Shown here in pieces: positions 51,598 to 60,510 of a stretch of DNA of 64,000 nt. The position numbers and the translations under genes are program-made. The stretch is from Deltaproteobacteria bacterium (GTDB lineage: Bacteria; Myxococcota; Kuafuiibacteriia; Kuafuiibacteriales; Kuafuiibacteriaceae). How positions within the stretch are numbered: the stretch's first letter is position 1; the number at the start of each line of letters is the position of its first letter. Location of the stretch: positions 248,001-312,000 of the forward strand of contig JACKEN010000006.1 of the NCBI GenBank assembly GCA_020632995.1. Reading direction: 5' to 3'. Under the pieces are notes generated by a model, which made no database searches, was not told the DNA's origin, and saw only the letters and a list, made by a program, of their open reading frames with translations.

Positions 51598-54147
51598 TCA
51601 GTTGTCGATCATGAAGAACTCGTCCGGGGCCGCCTCGCCGGCCCGCGCCACGTAGTCCTTGGGCTCGGTGCCCGCCTTGAAGGCCTCGCGCACCGCGCCG
51701 ATGGTGTCCTCGCGGGCCCGCATGCCGGTCTTCGGATCGATGACCACGAACACGATGCCGGGGGGCGGCTCGAACTCGTCGGTCTTCTTCTTCACCGCCG
51801 CCTTCATGTAGTCCACCCACACCGGCAGCGCGGCGCGGCCGCCCTGCTCGTAGCGGCCCATCGGCACCACGTAGTCGTCGTAGCCCACCCACGCCGCGGT
51901 CACGAGCTCGGTCGTGTAGCCCACGAACCACGCGTCGAAGCTGTCGTTGGTGGTGCCGGTCTTGCCCGCCACCGGCACGCCGACCCGCTGGGCGCCGGTG
52001 CCGGTCCCGCCCATCACCACGTTCCGCATCATCTTGGTGATGAGGAACCCGGTCTGGCGATCGATCACCTGCTCGGGGCGCTCCGCGGTGTCCTCCAGGG
52101 CGCGCTCGACCTTGAGCGCCATGCCCGCCCACGGGTCCTTGGCGTACCCGTGATCGTAGAGCACCTTGCCGTCGCGATCCTCGACCCGGGTGATGTAGCG
52201 CTTCTTCACCCGCCGCCCGTAGTTGGCGAACAGGGTGTAGACGTCGGTGAGCTCGCCCATGGTGACGCACGAGGCGCCGAGGGCCAGGCCCAGCTCGGGG
52301 CGCAGCTCGCTGTTGATGCCCAGGCGGTGCGCGTACTGGATGGCCGGCCCGAGACCCACCGCGTCGAGCACCCGGATCGCGGGCACGTTCATCGAGTTCT
52401 GCAGGGCGGTCCGCAGGGTGACCTCCCCCATGAACTTCATCTCGAAGTTGGCGGGCTTCCAGCGCTTCTTGGCCGACGGGTCGTCGAAGGTCACCGGCGC
52501 GTCGAGCACGGTGGTCGAGGGCGTCCAGTGGTTCAGGTACAGGGCGGCCGAGTAGACGATCGGCTTGAAGGACGAGCCCGGCTGCCGGCACGACTGGAGC
52601 GCGCGGTTGAACTCGCTGCGATCGAAGGAGTAGCCGCCGAGCATCGCGAGCACGTAGCCGCTCTCACGGTCCTCGGAGATCAGCGCGGCCTCGAGGTTGG
52701 GCTCCTGCTCGAGGGACACGAGGCGGAGGGTCGGGTCCTTCGGGATGTCCTTCAAGTATGGGAACGCGTAGCGGTCCTTCTTCACCGTCTCGAGGCTGGT
52801 GGCCCGCACCAGGAGCACGTCGCCGCCCTTGAAGGTGGAGGGGATGCTCTTCAGCAGGCCGGACTCGAAGTAGACCTGCGGGTCGACCTTGCGGGCCCAC
52901 CGCATGGTGGCGAGGGGCAGCACCGCCTTGTGCGGGCCGATGTCAAGATAGATTGCGTTTCCACCCCGATCGATCTTGCGCACCACCCCCACGTAGAGCT
53001 CGCCGTCCTCCAGCTTCACGTAGCGGTCCAGCGCCTTCAGCTCCTCGCTGTAGGCGCCGAGGAACCTCTGGATCGCCTCGTCCCCCTTCAGCTCGAGGAG
53101 CGGCCCGCGGTAACCCTGGCGCTTGTCGACCATCCTGAGGTTCTCGTAGGTGGCGTCCTCGGCCGCGCGGTAGCGCTCCACGTCCACCGTGGTCCACACC
53201 CGCAGGCCGTCATCCAGGACCACGTCCTCGCCGTACTGCTCGACCAGCTCGCGCCGCACGTGCTCGGTGAAGTAGGGGGTCACGTCCCGGGAGTAGTTCG
53301 GGGCGTGGTAGACCACGATCGGGGTCTCCTTCGCCTCGGTGAGCTCCGCCTCGGTGATGAAGCCCTCCTCCAGCATGCGCCGGAGCACGTACTCGCGCCG
53401 GTCCTTGGCCCGCTTGGGGTGCGCGAAGGGCGAGTAGCGCGAGGGGGCCTGGGGGAGGCCGCCGAGGAGCGCGATCTCGGCCACGTTCAGCTCGTGCACG
53501 TCCTTGCGGAAGTAGTTCTGGGCCGCCGCCTGGACCCCGTAGGCCTGGTTCCCGAGGAAGATCTGGTTCAGGTACAGGGCGAGGATGTCCTGCTTGGAGA
53601 GGTTCTTCTCGAGCCGGCGGGCGAGGATGGCCTCCTTGATCTTGCGGGAGAACTTCTTGGCCGAGCCCGCCTTGTAGCCCTCGGCCGAGATGATCAACGA
53701 CTTGGCGACCTGCTGGGTGATGGTGGAGCCGCCCTGGACCACCCGCCCCGCCCGGGCGTTGGCCACCGCGGCCCGGATGATGCCCCAGTAGTCGATGCCC
53801 TCATGCTCGAAGAAGCGGTCGTCCTCGGAGGCGAGGAAGGCCTGCACCAGCTTGGGGGGGATCCGGTCGTAGGGCAGCACCAGCCGCCGCTCCCGGTAGA
53901 ACTCACCGATCAGCTGCCCCGACTGGTCGTAGACCTGGCTCACCGTCTTGGGCCGGTAGTCGTCGATGGTGTGGAAATCCGGGATGTCGTCGGCGTACAG
54001 CCCGTACACCACCGTCCCGGCCAGCGCCGCGCCCACGCCCCCGAGCAGGGCCAGGAAGGCCAGCCAGCGCAGGGCCCGCTGCCATCGGGTGCTCTCTCCC
54101 TTTGGGTTGAAGAAGACGACCTTCATCACCGATGCCAACGAGGCCAT
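51598..54147 (-). CDS. Penicillin-binding protein 1A (glycosyltransferase/transpeptidase)
   Basis: ATG 54147 gives 849 residues; ATG 54126 (MKVVFFNPKG) is an equal alternative. One N-terminal membrane helix anchors it. The GT51 domain has ASEDDRFFEHEGID (catalytic Glu about 104) and GGSTITQQ. The transpeptidase shows PGSSFKP (nucleophile Ser about 525), NSMN as SxN and GKTGTT as KTG. It polymerises lipid II glycan and cross-links peptides outside the inner membrane. A linker domain of the OB type lies between. The next genes on the strand are a membrane protein and an Omp85-like barrel. Confidence 0.93.
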   Translation of the reverse strand: MASLASVMKVVFFNPKGESTRWQRALRWLAFLALLGGVGAALAGTVVYGLYADDIPDFHTIDDYRPKTVSQVYDQSGQLIGEFYRERRLVLPYDRIPPKLVQAFLASEDDRFFEHEGIDYWGIIRAAVANARAGRVVQGGSTITQQVAKSLIISAEGYKAGSAKKFSRKIKEAILARRLEKNLSKQDILALYLNQIFLGNQAYGVQAAAQNYFRKDVHELNVAEIALLGGLPQAPSRYSPFAHPKRAKDRREYVLRRMLEEGFITEAELTEAKETPIVVYHAPNYSRDVTPYFTEHVRRELVEQYGEDVVLDDGLRVWTTVDVERYRAAEDATYENLRMVDKRQGYRGPLLELKGDEAIQRFLGAYSEELKALDRYVKLEDGELYVGVVRKIDRGGNAIYLDIGPHKAVLPLATMRWARKVDPQVYFESGLLKSIPSTFKGGDVLLVRATSLETVKKDRYAFPYLKDIPKDPTLRLVSLEQEPNLEAALISEDRESGYVLAMLGGYSFDRSEFNRALQSCRQPGSSFKPIVYSAALYLNHWTPSTTVLDAPVTFDDPSAKKRWKPANFEMKFMGEVTLRTALQNSMNVPAIRVLDAVGLGPAIQYAHRLGINSELRPELGLALGASCVTMGELTDVYTLFANYGRRVKKRYITRVEDRDGKVLYDHGYAKDPWAGMALKVERALEDTAERPEQVIDRQTGFLITKMMRNVVMGGTGTGAQRVGVPVAGKTGTTNDSFDAWFVGYTTELVTAAWVGYDDYVVPMGRYEQGGRAALPVWVDYMKAAVKKKTDEFEPPPGIVFVVIDPKTGMRAREDTIGAVREAFKAGTEPKDYVARAGEAAPDEFFMIDN

Positions 54148-54428
54148 AACAGGCCGACCCACGTTGGTCACGTCCCCTGAGTGTCGGGGTGTATACCCGG
54201 GGAGGGCGGCGTTTGCCAATGCCGGTTCGGCCATGGTCGGCCGGCTCGGTCGGCTCGCGCCCGGTCGGGCGCCGGGCTGCCGCCGGTGCCGGGCCGCGCG
54301 CCTTCGTCACGGTGCGTCACCGCCTCACCACCGGGGTGGTCCCCCGGGGTCCGGTGGATCCCTGAAAGGCCAGGCCCAGGCCTCGGCACGCGCCTTGGAG
54401 ATCACACGCCCCGAAGGGAGACACCGTC
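54148..54428. other. Intergenic region between divergent PBP1A and PRC-barrel genes
   Basis: A 281-bp space that must hold both promoters. I see GC-rich direct repeats of CGGTCGG around 54240-54260 but no clear promoter boxes and no convincing ORF. Confidence 0.4.
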
Positions 54429-55058
54429 ATGACGGAGACCTCTGACCTCCGTGGGGTGCTGGTGGTGGCGCAGGAAGAAGGCGTCCAACTCGGCACGGTC
54501 ACGGGCATCAACATCGACACCTTCGAGCGGCGGATCGCGGCCATCCGGTTCCGCCCGCGGGGCATCAACAAGAAGGAGGGCTATGTCCTCACCCGGGACG
54601 TCCGGCTCGTGGGGCAGGACGTCATCTTCGTGGCCACCCAGAAGGCGGCGAAGAACGAGGACACCGAGACCATCCCGGGCCGGAGCCTGCACGCCCTGCA
54701 GGGGGCCCGCGTCACCACGATCAAGGGCAAGCTGCTCGGCACGCTGGTGGACGTGGACTTCACCCGGGAGGACTGGAAGCTCAGCCAGCTCCGGCTGGCT
54801 GGGGATCTCGTGATCCCGGTGGTGCCCACCGAGATCAGCATCGAGGACGAGATCGTGGTGCCGGCCTCGTACGAGGACCACATGCAGCGGATCCCGGAGG
54901 CGACCGGACACAACGGCCTGCTCGCCCGGGTGTTCGGCAAGGAGAACGTGGAGCACCTCTCCCAGAGCCTCAAGCGGGCCTGGGGGCGCCACGACGAGCC
55001 GGTGAAGAAGGACGAGCCCAAGAAGGCGGTCCCCAAGAAGGAGACCCCCGAGAAGTAG
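54429..55058 (+). CDS. PRC-barrel domain protein with charged tail
   Basis: This 209-residue protein starts at ATG 54429; GGGAG 8 nt upstream supports it. Two PRC-barrel-like beta units are seen: GVQLGTVTGINIDTFERRIAAIRF near residue 17-40 and ARVTTIKGKLLGTLVDVDF near 92-110. PRC barrels bind RNA processing factors or other partners; here the role is unknown. The C-terminal 25 residues are a Lys/Glu/Pro-rich repeat. It is convergent with the six-gene operon end (4 bp between the stops). Confidence 0.78.
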   Translation: MTETSDLRGVLVVAQEEGVQLGTVTGINIDTFERRIAAIRFRPRGINKKEGYVLTRDVRLVGQDVIFVATQKAAKNEDTETIPGRSLHALQGARVTTIKGKLLGTLVDVDFTREDWKLSQLRLAGDLVIPVVPTEISIEDEIVVPASYEDHMQRIPEATGHNGLLARVFGKENVEHLSQSLKRAWGRHDEPVKKDEPKKAVPKKETPEK

Positions 55059-55062
55059 TCGC

Positions 55063-55674
55063 TCAGCGGGGCGCCGCCGGCGCGTTGCACTCCGACAAGC
55101 CCGCTTGCGCGGAGGCGTGCCGCGGCGCCACCGTGAGCACCCGCTGGAACACCGGCTTCGCGTCGGCCGCGCGCCCCTGCTTCAACAGGGCCCAGCCGAG
55201 CCCCGCCTGCATCTCCACGTCGGAGGGGTACAGCCCAAGCACCTTCCTGTACGCGACCTCCGCCTCCTTGAAGCGGCCGAGGTTGTACCAGGTGAAGGCC
55301 AGCCTGCTGTTCACGAGGAAGCCGCCCGGATCCAGCTTCTGGAGCTCGAGGAGGGTCTTCTCGGCGTCCAGCCAGCGGCGGGCCGCCATCTCGGACAGGC
55401 TCAGGCCCAGGCGCGGCTCCACCGCCTGCGGCGCGAGCCCCACCGCGCGTCGGTACTCCTCGACCGCCTCGCCGTAGCGGGCCCCGAGGTAGAGGAGCCA
55501 GCCCCGGCGGAGCGCGTACAGGTAGGTGGCCTTCTCGCCCTGGGGCAGCTGCTCCAGGGTCGCGAGGGCGCCCGGCGCGTCGTGCAGGACCTCCTGCTCG
55601 TAGGAGCGCTGGTAGAGGTCGGGCACGTTCGGGGCGCCGGCCAGGGTGAGGGCGAGGGCGATGGGGAACATCAT
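55063..55674 (-). CDS. Exported TPR protein, last gene of the six-gene operon
   Basis: This 203-residue protein has a signal peptide (MMFPIALALTLAG) and about five TPR repeats, for example GARYGEAVEEYRRAVGLAP and GRFKEAEVAYRKVLGLYP. It is probably periplasmic and binds a partner protein. Its ATG overlaps the urea transporter-M23 stop as ATGA. TPR proteins at both ends of the operon suggest an envelope-spanning assembly. Confidence 0.8.
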   Translation of the reverse strand: MMFPIALALTLAGAPNVPDLYQRSYEQEVLHDAPGALATLEQLPQGEKATYLYALRRGWLLYLGARYGEAVEEYRRAVGLAPQAVEPRLGLSLSEMAARRWLDAEKTLLELQKLDPGGFLVNSRLAFTWYNLGRFKEAEVAYRKVLGLYPSDVEMQAGLGWALLKQGRAADAKPVFQRVLTVAPRHASAQAGLSECNAPAAPR

Positions 55675-57833
55675 GATGGGACCTCCTCAGGGTGGGGGTG
55701 GACGCGCAGGGCGGTGCTCAGCCGACCACGCAGGGCAACTTGCACTCGGGTGATGCCGACCCCGGTCTGGAGCTCGGCCTCGGTGGCCAAGAGCGGGACG
55801 CCGCGGCGGGAGGCCTCGGAGCGCCCCTCCACCACCAACCGGGCGCCATCCCGCCGGCGGGCGTATCGCATCCGGAGGGTGCCGGCGGAGGTGAAGGGGG
55901 CGACGAAGTCGAGGGCCCACGCGATGCCGGGGTGCGGGGCGAAGGCGACCTCGTCCTCCCAGGTGAGCTCGTCGCTGGCCTCCAGGGGGACCCGGGCCAG
56001 GGCGGCGCGGATCAGGTGCAGGGCGGAGCTCCGCGCGCCGAGGACGTCGTAGACCGTGAACACGCCGAGGCCCAGGTCGTAGTAGAGGCGTGCGCCGGTG
56101 GCGGGGGAGAAGAGCGACAGGTTGCCGTACAGATCGAGGTCCGGCACGAGCTTCTCGGCCACGCCATCCACGCTGAACGTGAGGGCCTGGTGATAGCGCC
56201 ACTCGAACAGGCGCCGCACCGCCGGATCCGGCTCGAGGTTTCGCAGCTGATCGCCCAGGCCCGGCACCGCGGTGGGCACCAGGTGTGGCGGGCCCAAGGG
56301 CTCCGGGCCCGGCTGATGTCGCGCCACCACGAGGTCGTGCAGCTCGGTGGTGATGGTGGGGGCGCCCACCTGCGCGGTGGCCTGCAGGTGCATGTGTACG
56401 TGGGGCACGTCGGCGCGACCGGAGCTGCCGCACCTGGCGAGGACCTCGCCCCGGCGGACGCTCTGGCCCTCCTTCACCGTGATGCTGCCCGGGCTGAGGT
56501 GGCAGATGAGCGCGTACAGTCCCAGGCCCAGCTGGAGCACCACCACGTTGCCCCAGTTCTCCTCCAGGTTGGGCTTGCCCACCGGGCTGTCGGGGACCCC
56601 GTCCACCACCTTGATCACCGTCGCCTCGGCGGGGGCCAGCACCGGCAGGCCGTAGCAGTGGTAGTCGGGCAACAGGAGCCCATCGCCCCGGTGGGTCCGG
56701 CCGTCGCGCCCCTGCACCTCGAGGTCGAAGGCGTGGCGCCACGCGCCGAGGTGGGTGATGGCGCCGTCGGTGCCCTGGGTGCAGATCCAGCGGCCCATCA
56801 CCGGGGCCGAGATCCGCACCGCGTAGTGCGCGCCGAAGCGGGCCTCTCGCGTCCGGAAGTACCGCAAGTTCTCTTCCGGGCTGCCGAGGAGGAAGTCCAC
56901 CGCCTTGGGGCGCTCGTCCCGCATGCGCTGGCGCATGGCGTACAGGAACAGGAGCACGGTGGCGTTGAAGGGGAGCACCAACATCGGCAGCCCCCCTCGG
57001 GCGAGGTAGGGGAGCGAGCCCAGGGTGATGAGCCCCGACACGCAGGCGCCGAGCGCCCCGAGCAGGAACGCGGAGGGGCTGGGGACGAACCACACCCCGC
57101 CCAGCGCGATGGCGGTGAGGATGAAGTTGTAGCCCACGATCACCGGGGTGAGCCCGGCGGCGGCGTGGACGTCGGGCCACAGCACCCAGGCGAGGCCGAA
57201 GCCCATGAGCGACAGGAGCAGGCCGATGCGGGAGTAGACGGCCAGGGCCAATAGCACCATCAGGCCGACCTTCACCTCGGGGAGGAAGAACAGGGCGCCC
57301 AGGCTGTGCAGGTAGGCTTGCACGAAGCCCAGGGGCGGCCCCTCGTGGGGGACCAGGAGCCCACCGGGGGTCAGCGCCAGCACCTGCGCGCTCCCCACCA
57401 CCAGGTAGAAGACGGCGAGGAAGGGCACGGTGAGGGCGGGGAGGCCGAAGCTGGCGCCGAGGGCGGACTGGGCCGCGGCGGTGACCGGGACCAGGGCCAG
57501 GGCGCCCACGATGATGAGGAGGAGGGCGGCGGGTCCGCCCTCGTAGCTCGCGGCCACCCCCACCCCCACCAGGAGCGGACCGTAGCCGTAGCGTCCGTCC
57601 TGGATCACCTCGGGGGACAGGCGCGCGAGGTGCGCCAGCAGGTTCGCCAGCACCGCGCCCGCCAAGCCGGCGAAGCCCACCCGGGGCTCGAGGAACGTGG
57701 CGGCCATGAGGAGGGCGCCGAGGGTGCGAGACCCCCGAAACAGGATCTGGCCGTAGCTGGCCAGGGTCGCGTCGCCGAACGCGAGGACCCGCGCCCGCCA
57801 CTGCGGGGCGAGGCTGGCGGCTACGGCAGCCAC
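55671..57833 (-). CDS. Urea-transporter channel fused to M23 metallopeptidase
   Basis: The frame starts at GTG 57833 (13-bp overlap with the upstream gene); 720 residues. Residues about 20-310 match the urea transporter family, with ten helices in two halves. The first selectivity motif LPALTVPF (131-138) is intact (LPxxTxPF); the second is LPMLVLPF (282-289), with Val at the Thr place. From about 355 an M23-type domain follows: RHAFD (His367, Asp370), CHLSPGSITVKEGQSVRRGEVL and HVHMHLQ (478-484) supply the Zn ligands. The last 200 residues are unassigned. Similar fusions exist elsewhere as far as I recall, but their role is not known. Confidence 0.85.
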   Translation of the reverse strand: MAAVAASLAPQWRARVLAFGDATLASYGQILFRGSRTLGALLMAATFLEPRVGFAGLAGAVLANLLAHLARLSPEVIQDGRYGYGPLLVGVGVAASYEGGPAALLLIIVGALALVPVTAAAQSALGASFGLPALTVPFLAVFYLVVGSAQVLALTPGGLLVPHEGPPLGFVQAYLHSLGALFFLPEVKVGLMVLLALAVYSRIGLLLSLMGFGLAWVLWPDVHAAAGLTPVIVGYNFILTAIALGGVWFVPSPSAFLLGALGACVSGLITLGSLPYLARGGLPMLVLPFNATVLLFLYAMRQRMRDERPKAVDFLLGSPEENLRYFRTREARFGAHYAVRISAPVMGRWICTQGTDGAITHLGAWRHAFDLEVQGRDGRTHRGDGLLLPDYHCYGLPVLAPAEATVIKVVDGVPDSPVGKPNLEENWGNVVVLQLGLGLYALICHLSPGSITVKEGQSVRRGEVLARCGSSGRADVPHVHMHLQATAQVGAPTITTELHDLVVARHQPGPEPLGPPHLVPTAVPGLGDQLRNLEPDPAVRRLFEWRYHQALTFSVDGVAEKLVPDLDLYGNLSLFSPATGARLYYDLGLGVFTVYDVLGARSSALHLIRAALARVPLEASDELTWEDEVAFAPHPGIAWALDFVAPFTSAGTLRMRYARRRDGARLVVEGRSEASRRGVPLLATEAELQTGVGITRVQVALRGRLSTALRVHPHPEEVPS

Positions 57834-59164
57834 GCGGGCAGGACCTCCTCCCGGGTCACCGACTCCAGCGTCTCGCGGCGCCGGATGAGGGCCACCTCAC
57901 CCTTGTGGCTCACCATCACCACCGCGGGGCGGTAGGTGATGAACTGCATCCACTGGGTCACGTTGTAGGCGCCGACGTTCCGGAACACGAGGCGGTCGCC
58001 CACCTCCACCGGCGGGAACAGGAGGGTGTCCCGGACCACGTCGATGTTCATGCACAGCGGCCCGTAGAGCACGGTGGGCTCGGGCAGCCCGCGCATCTCC
58101 TGGGCCGGCAGCACGTCGTGGCGGTACCAGAACGCGGTGAAGAGCACGTTCACCCCCGCGTCCAGCACCACCCCGCGCCGGCCGTCGGGGAGGGCCTTGT
58201 TCGCCACCACCGTGCTCACGAGGTAGCCGGCGTCGTCGACCAGCGCGCGCCCGTGCTCCACCACCAGGGTGGGGAGCTCGGAGGGGGCGTAGGCGAGGGC
58301 GGAGAGGCCATCCACGATCGCCTCGGCGTAGCGGGTGAAGGCGGGCGTCGCCTGGTCGCCCGGCAGGTACTGGGCCTGCAAGGTGTTGTGCGAAGCGAAG
58401 CCGCCGCCGAGGTCGATGAAGGTGAGGGTGACGCCGAGCTTGCTCCGGAGCTCGTTCGCCAGCTCCGCCATCTTCTTGGCCGCCTGCCGGTACGCGTCGG
58501 GCTCGAGGATGAAGGTGCCGAGGTGGCAGTGCAGGCCGGTCAGCTCCAGCCGCCCGCCGCTCAACAGGCGCTTCGCCGCGTCCATCGCCTGGCCGCTCTC
58601 GAGGTTGAAGCCGAAGCGGGTCCACGGCGGGGCGCCGGCCGCGGCGAGGTTGATGCGCAAGGCGACCTGCGGTCGCAGCCCGCGGCGCTCCGCCACCCGC
58701 TCCGCCGCCAGCATCTCGTCGAAGTGATCGAGGTGGACGATCGTCCCCTCCGGCAGCACCCGCTCCAGGGTGGCCTCCGGCTTGTAGGGCCCGTTGAAGT
58801 GGATCTTGCTCCCCGGCACCCCGAGGCTGCGCGCCTTCTCCCACTCGAACTCGGAGACCACCTCCGCGTAGGCGCCCTCGGCGTGGAGCACCTTGCAGAT
58901 CGCGCCGAGGTAGTTGGTCTTGTACGACCACGCCACCCGAAAGCGCGGGTAGCGGCGCCGGAACGCGTCGTCGAGGTCGCGGTAGCGGTTCACCAGGGTG
59001 TTCTCGGAGAACACGAACAGGGGCGAGCCGTGCTCGGCCACCAGCGCCGCCACCGGGACCCCGTCGATCTCGGTGAGGGGGCGCATGGCCTGCACCCGCG
59101 AGAACTTGTTCATCAGGCCCGACTCGTGGCGGACCAGCACCGGCCTCTGGTAGCGCGCCTTCAT
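57821..59164 (-). CDS. PLP-dependent decarboxylase, ornithine/DAP decarboxylase (fold III) family
   Basis: This 447-residue protein starts at ATG 59164, coupled to the ATP-grasp gene by ATGA. AWSYKTNYL places the PLP Lys at 82. HCHLGTF, DLGGGFAS, EHGRALVDDAGYLV (family has EPGR) and YGPLCMNID with the C-terminal-domain Cys complete the cofactor and dimer active site. Members decarboxylate meso-DAP, ornithine, arginine or carboxynorspermidine. The substrate here may be a ligated or carrier-bound amino acid, given the ATP-grasp and PqqD neighbours; this is inference. No lysine biosynthesis gene is nearby. Confidence 0.88.
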   Translation of the reverse strand: MKARYQRPVLVRHESGLMNKFSRVQAMRPLTEIDGVPVAALVAEHGSPLFVFSENTLVNRYRDLDDAFRRRYPRFRVAWSYKTNYLGAICKVLHAEGAYAEVVSEFEWEKARSLGVPGSKIHFNGPYKPEATLERVLPEGTIVHLDHFDEMLAAERVAERRGLRPQVALRINLAAAGAPPWTRFGFNLESGQAMDAAKRLLSGGRLELTGLHCHLGTFILEPDAYRQAAKKMAELANELRSKLGVTLTFIDLGGGFASHNTLQAQYLPGDQATPAFTRYAEAIVDGLSALAYAPSELPTLVVEHGRALVDDAGYLVSTVVANKALPDGRRGVVLDAGVNVLFTAFWYRHDVLPAQEMRGLPEPTVLYGPLCMNIDVVRDTLLFPPVEVGDRLVFRNVGAYNVTQWMQFITYRPAVVMVSHKGEVALIRRRETLESVTREEVLPAWLP

Positions 59165-60222
59165 GACACACCCCCTCTGAGCTCCCCCGACTGGGTCAGG
59201 CGATCGAAGTCCTCGAGGCGGGCGATCTGGTCGAGCGAGATGCGCACGAACATCGTGCCCACCTCGAAGTGGGTGAGGGGCTCGACCGCCTCACCCCGGG
59301 CCAGCTGCACCACCGCGTAGGGCAGGTTCATCCCCGCCCCCGCCGACAGGTAGACCCAGGCCGGGAAGCGCGGGTTGATCTCGAGGAGGTTGTAGGTGCC
59401 GTCCTCGTCCTTCAGGATCTCCACCTCGCACGGGCCGCGCCAGCGGCTGGCCGCCATGAACGCGCGGGTGGCCTGGATCAGGGCCGGGTCCTTCACCGCG
59501 ATGCCCGCCCAGCCCTTCCCCTTGTCGGTGAGGAGGGTCTTCTTCATCGGCACCGCGCCCACGAGCCCGCCCCGCCCGTCGCCCACCGCCACCACGTCGT
59601 ACTCCTGGCCGACGAGGGCGTGCTGCACGATCACCGGCAGCCCCCAGCGCGCCACCACCCGGTGAAAGGCCATCACCGCCTCGTCCACGCTGCGGGCGAG
59701 ATCCGCGCCGTAGAACAGGCCCTTCACGTACAGCGGGAAGGGCACCTCCTCGTGCACCTTGTAGAGGTCGGCGACGCTGGAGATCACCTTCGAGGCGGGG
59801 ACCGCGATGCCCGCCTGCTTGCCCAGCTCCAGCAGGTGCGCCTTCGAGCGCAGCTCGAGCTGCTGGGGGGTGGGGAGGAACATCCCGATCCCCCTCTTCT
59901 GCAGGCTCTCCTGCAGGGCGATGAAGGACGGCAGCTCCGAGTCCAGGGTGGGCACGATGACGTCCAGCCCCACCTCTTCGTCGATGTACTCGAGGCGCGC
60001 GGCCAGGGCCTCCACCCCCTGGGAGGGGTAGGGGATGAGGAAGACGTCGTCGGCCAGCTCCCGGGCGTAGATGCCGGGGTCCAGGGAGTCATAGGCCAGC
60101 CCCACGATGCGCCCCCGGAAGTCGGGGTGGGCGCGGATCGCGCGGATGACGCTGACGCCGGGCGCGGGGTTGTCGGTGGCGTTGAGCCCGGTCACCGCCA
60201 CGGTGCCTTCCATGACGCTCAC
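59161..60222 (-). CDS. ATP-grasp ligase, carbamoyl-phosphate-synthase-like
   Basis: I prefer GTG 60222 because AGGAGG lies 5 nt upstream over the stop of the pqqD-like gene; GTG 60228 and ATG 60213 are alternatives. The 353-residue enzyme has an N-terminal Rossmann-like domain and an ATP-grasp core: FPLYVKGLFYGA (ATP Lys), VIVQHALVGQEYDVVAVG, and CEVEILKDEDG...LLEINPRFPAWVYLS with the Mg ligands Glu and Asn. Such enzymes join a carboxylate to an amine through an acyl phosphate. The pairing with a PqqD-like protein recalls peptide-tailoring systems. Confidence 0.88.
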   Translation of the reverse strand: MSVMEGTVAVTGLNATDNPAPGVSVIRAIRAHPDFRGRIVGLAYDSLDPGIYARELADDVFLIPYPSQGVEALAARLEYIDEEVGLDVIVPTLDSELPSFIALQESLQKRGIGMFLPTPQQLELRSKAHLLELGKQAGIAVPASKVISSVADLYKVHEEVPFPLYVKGLFYGADLARSVDEAVMAFHRVVARWGLPVIVQHALVGQEYDVVAVGDGRGGLVGAVPMKKTLLTDKGKGWAGIAVKDPALIQATRAFMAASRWRGPCEVEILKDEDGTYNLLEINPRFPAWVYLSAGAGMNLPYAVVQLARGEAVEPLTHFEVGTMFVRISLDQIARLEDFDRLTQSGELRGGVS

Positions 60223-60227
60223 GCGCA

Positions 60228-60233
60228 CCTCCT
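60228..60233 (-). promoter_or_regulatory. Ribosome binding site of the ATP-grasp gene
   Basis: AGGAGG overlaps the TGA of the pqqD-like gene and is 5 nt from GTG 60222, a sign of tight translational coupling. Confidence 0.6.
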
Positions 60234-60496
60234 CAGACCTCTGCGTCCTTCGGCACCAGGCCGAAGCGCCGCAGGGTCTCGATGAACTCGTCCACGTCGC
60301 GGACGAGATCGCGCTCCACCACCTCGTAGGTCTCTTCGAGCCGGGCCCGGAGCTGGGCTCGGTCCTCCCCCGCCTTGAGGCCCTGGAGCAGGGTCAGGGC
60401 GCTGTCGTTCGCGCTGAACGTGGCCCCGGTGTACGGGTCGAACACGAAGCCGGTGTCGCTCACCGCCAGGTCCTTCAGCTTGTCGCTCAGCTCCAT
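60233..60496 (-). CDS. PqqD-like protein (RiPP recognition element fold)
   Basis: This 87-residue protein starts at ATG 60496, set by GAGGAGG 6 nt upstream. SDTGFVFDPYTGATFSAND and DVDEFIETLRRFGLV fit PqqD: a winged-helix-like fold that holds a peptide leader for a modifying enzyme. It is short, cytoplasmic and without Cys. In this operon it precedes the ATP-grasp and decarboxylase genes, so it could present a peptide or carrier to them. No separate precursor-peptide gene is evident next to it. Confidence 0.82.
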   Translation of the reverse strand: MELSDKLKDLAVSDTGFVFDPYTGATFSANDSALTLLQGLKAGEDRAQLRARLEETYEVVERDLVRDVDEFIETLRRFGLVPKDAEV

Positions 60497-60502
60497 GGCT
60501 CG

Positions 60503-60509
60503 CCTCCTC
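60503..60509 (-). promoter_or_regulatory. Strong ribosome binding site of the pqqD-like gene
   Basis: GAGGAGG, 6 nt before ATG 60496; it rules out the upstream ATG at 60514, which would lie before it. Confidence 0.7.
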
Positions 60510-60510
60510 G

